From JAKFWI01 sp031398975 (lineage in GTDB: Bacteria > Pseudomonadota > Alphaproteobacteria > Caulobacterales > Aquidulcibacteraceae): a stretch of 64,000 nucleotides of DNA. The first letter of the stretch is position 1. Each line of letters opens with the position of its first letter. The notes under the pieces were generated by a model. It had not been told where the DNA came from. It did no database searches and saw only the letters and a list, made by a program, of their open reading frames with translations. The translations under genes and the position numbers were made by a program. Below, in pieces: positions 63,111 to 64,000 of the stretch. Where the stretch lies: assembly GCA_031398975.1 (NCBI GenBank), contig JANNOI010000021.1, forward strand, positions 182,466 through 246,465, given 5' to 3'.

Positions 63111-63865
63111 TGGCCCCGCTCGCCGGAAAGATCGCGCTTGTCACCGGCGCCGGGCGCGGCATCGGGCGCGCCGCCGCGCTGGAGCTGTGCCGCCTGGGCG
63201 CGGAGACGGCGCTCGCGGTGCGCCGTCCCGAGGCGGCGCAGGAGACGATCGCGGCCTCGGGCGGGCGGGCCTTCGCGATCGCCTGCGACGTGCGCGACGG
63301 GCCCCGGGTGGAGGCTGTGATCGCCGAGATCGAGGCGCGCTGCGGCGGGCTCGACCTCGTGATCAACAATGCCGGGGTGATCACGCCGATCGCGCTGCTG
63401 GGGGAGGGCGATCCCGCCGCCTGGCGCGCCCTGATCGAGACCAATCTGATCGGCGCCTATCACGTGCTGCGCTACGCCATCCCCGCCCTGGTGCGGCGCG
63501 GCGGCGGGACCATCGTCAACCTGTCTTCCGGGGCCGCCCATAGCCCCTTCGAGGGTTGGAGCGCGTATTGCGCCAGCAAAGCGGCCCTCGCCATGTTGAC
63601 GCAGATGGCGCATGCGGAATATGGCCAGGCGGGCGTGCGCTGCATGGGCTTTGGACCGGGCGTGGTGGACACCGACATGCAGGGCGAGATCCGCCGCTCC
63701 GGGATAAATCGCGTGAGCCAGCTGCCGCAGACAAGCCTCGCGCCGGCGGAAGGCCCCGCCCGCGCAATCGCCTGGCTCTGCACGCCGGCCGCCGAGGCTT
63801 GGGCCGGCCGCGAGATCAGCCTGCGCGACCCCGCCTTCCGCGCCGCCGCCGGCCTCTCCGCCTAG
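63110..63865 (+). CDS. Short-chain dehydrogenase/reductase
   Basis: A 251-residue NAD(P)-dependent Rossmann-fold enzyme. It has TGAGRGIGRAAALELCRLGA (cofactor), the NNAG motif in LVINNAGVITPI, the catalytic Ser in VNLSSGAAHS and YCASK (Tyr-x3-Lys), plus MGFGPGVVDTDMQG. It starts at the stop of the upstream gene. The terminal IS element begins 1-2 bp after its stop, so transcription downstream is likely cut here. Confidence 0.9.
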   Translation: MAPLAGKIALVTGAGRGIGRAAALELCRLGAETALAVRRPEAAQETIAASGGRAFAIACDVRDGPRVEAVIAEIEARCGGLDLVINNAGVITPIALLGEGDPAAWRALIETNLIGAYHVLRYAIPALVRRGGGTIVNLSSGAAHSPFEGWSAYCASKAALAMLTQMAHAEYGQAGVRCMGFGPGVVDTDMQGEIRRSGINRVSQLPQTSLAPAEGPARAIAWLCTPAAEAWAGREISLRDPAFRAAAGLSA

Positions 63866-63866
63866 A

Positions 63867-64000
63867 TGTCGTTTCCGAGTCCGTTGTTCAGCGTTTGAGC
63901 GCGAGCGCGTCGGCTGGTGATTTGCCGGCGAGGCTAGCATGGGGCCGTTTGCGATTGTAGCGGTCGATGAAGGCCGGGAGGGCGGCGTTGCGGCGGCGCG
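63867..64000 (-). mobile_element. Partial IS481-type insertion sequence (right end of window)
   Basis: The window ends inside a transposase gene on the minus strand. The only outer end visible is the stretch TGTCGTTTCCGAGTCCGTTG, starting about 63867; it is a TG-type end as in IS481 elements. The element abuts the SDR stop at 63865. The opposite end and any target duplication are outside the window. Confidence 0.75.
63888..64000 (-). CDS. IS481-family transposase, C-terminal part (cut by window end)
   Basis: The open minus-strand frame reads LPAFIDRYNRKRPHASLAGK then SPADALALKR and a stop at 63888-63890. This is the last strand/helix of the DDE integrase core, including the YNRKRPHASL segment after the catalytic glutamate that is typical of IS481/IS3-type transposases. 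The 5' part lies beyond the window, so whether the gene is intact is unknown. Confidence 0.88.
   Translation of the reverse strand, partial: RRRNAALPAFIDRYNRKRPHASLAGKSPADALALKR

Overview
The window is one contiguous stretch of high-GC DNA (roughly 65-70% G+C by eye) from an alphaproteobacterium. The evidence is a complete 14-subunit nuo operon followed by the alphaproteobacterial gene order nuoN-birA-coaX-rnj-mce-DUF1467-proS-lolC-lolD-dnaE-rpsB-tsf, together with three large TonB-dependent receptors. One receptor has the N-terminal VVTGSRIKR style common in Caulobacterales, Parvularculales and sphingomonads. No rRNA, tRNA or CRISPR array was seen.

Region 1 (1-31.4 kb) is the core housekeeping block. 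A TVP38-type membrane protein precedes nuoA-N (943-18127), which encodes respiratory complex I. The nuo operon is interrupted twice. A 23S-IVP-like four-helix-bundle ORF, bounded by inverted arrays of the heptamer TAGGCAG, sits between nuoC and nuoD. An antisense GT-C-type membrane glycosyltransferase gene sits between nuoF and nuoG. A small two-helix membrane protein lies between nuoE and nuoF, and NuoL carries two histidine-rich insertions. birA, coaX, rnj, mce, a DUF1467 gene, proS (archaeal/eukaryotic-like ProRS), lolC, lolD, dnaE1, rpsB and tsf follow, many with 1-8 bp overlaps suggesting translational coupling. Two opposed copies of a roughly 100-bp palindromic repeat flank tsf. Core synteny stops at the second copy, since no pyrH or frr follows.

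Region 2 (31.5-46.4 kb) is accessory catabolism. First comes an OCD/mu-crystallin-family dehydrogenase, a Rieske oxygenase and a DJ-1/PfpI protein, all read leftward, then an XRE-cupin regulator and a divergent TonB receptor plus MFS transporter. The same GTTTCGTNTGGNGAAA motif lies in front of both the DJ-1 operon and the TonB receptor, which suggests the regulator's operator. Second comes an SsuD-like FMN monooxygenase, an aldo-keto reductase and a Gfo/Idh protein, next to a TonB receptor with ssuA-ssuC-ssuB. This set is consistent with import and oxidative desulfonation of an organosulfonate. A sulfoquinovose-type sugar sulfonate is my best specific hypothesis.

Region 3 (46.4-53.7 kb) starts with three copies of a 101-bp double-hairpin repeat at 130-131 bp spacing. 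It continues with corA-like, purD, a 15-bp tandem repeat, sppA, mscS and an Old-Yellow-Enzyme gene.

Region 4 (53.9-64 kb) is a second accessory cluster: a Caulobacter-style TonB receptor, a LysR regulator, an epoxide-hydrolase-like protein lacking the usual Asp nucleophile, a RidA-family protein lacking the key Arg, an NtaA/DszA-type flavin monooxygenase, an M24 peptidase-like protein, a cyclophilin-like (DUF3830-like) protein with an extra C-terminal part, and an SDR. It ends at a partial IS481-type transposase that runs off the window.
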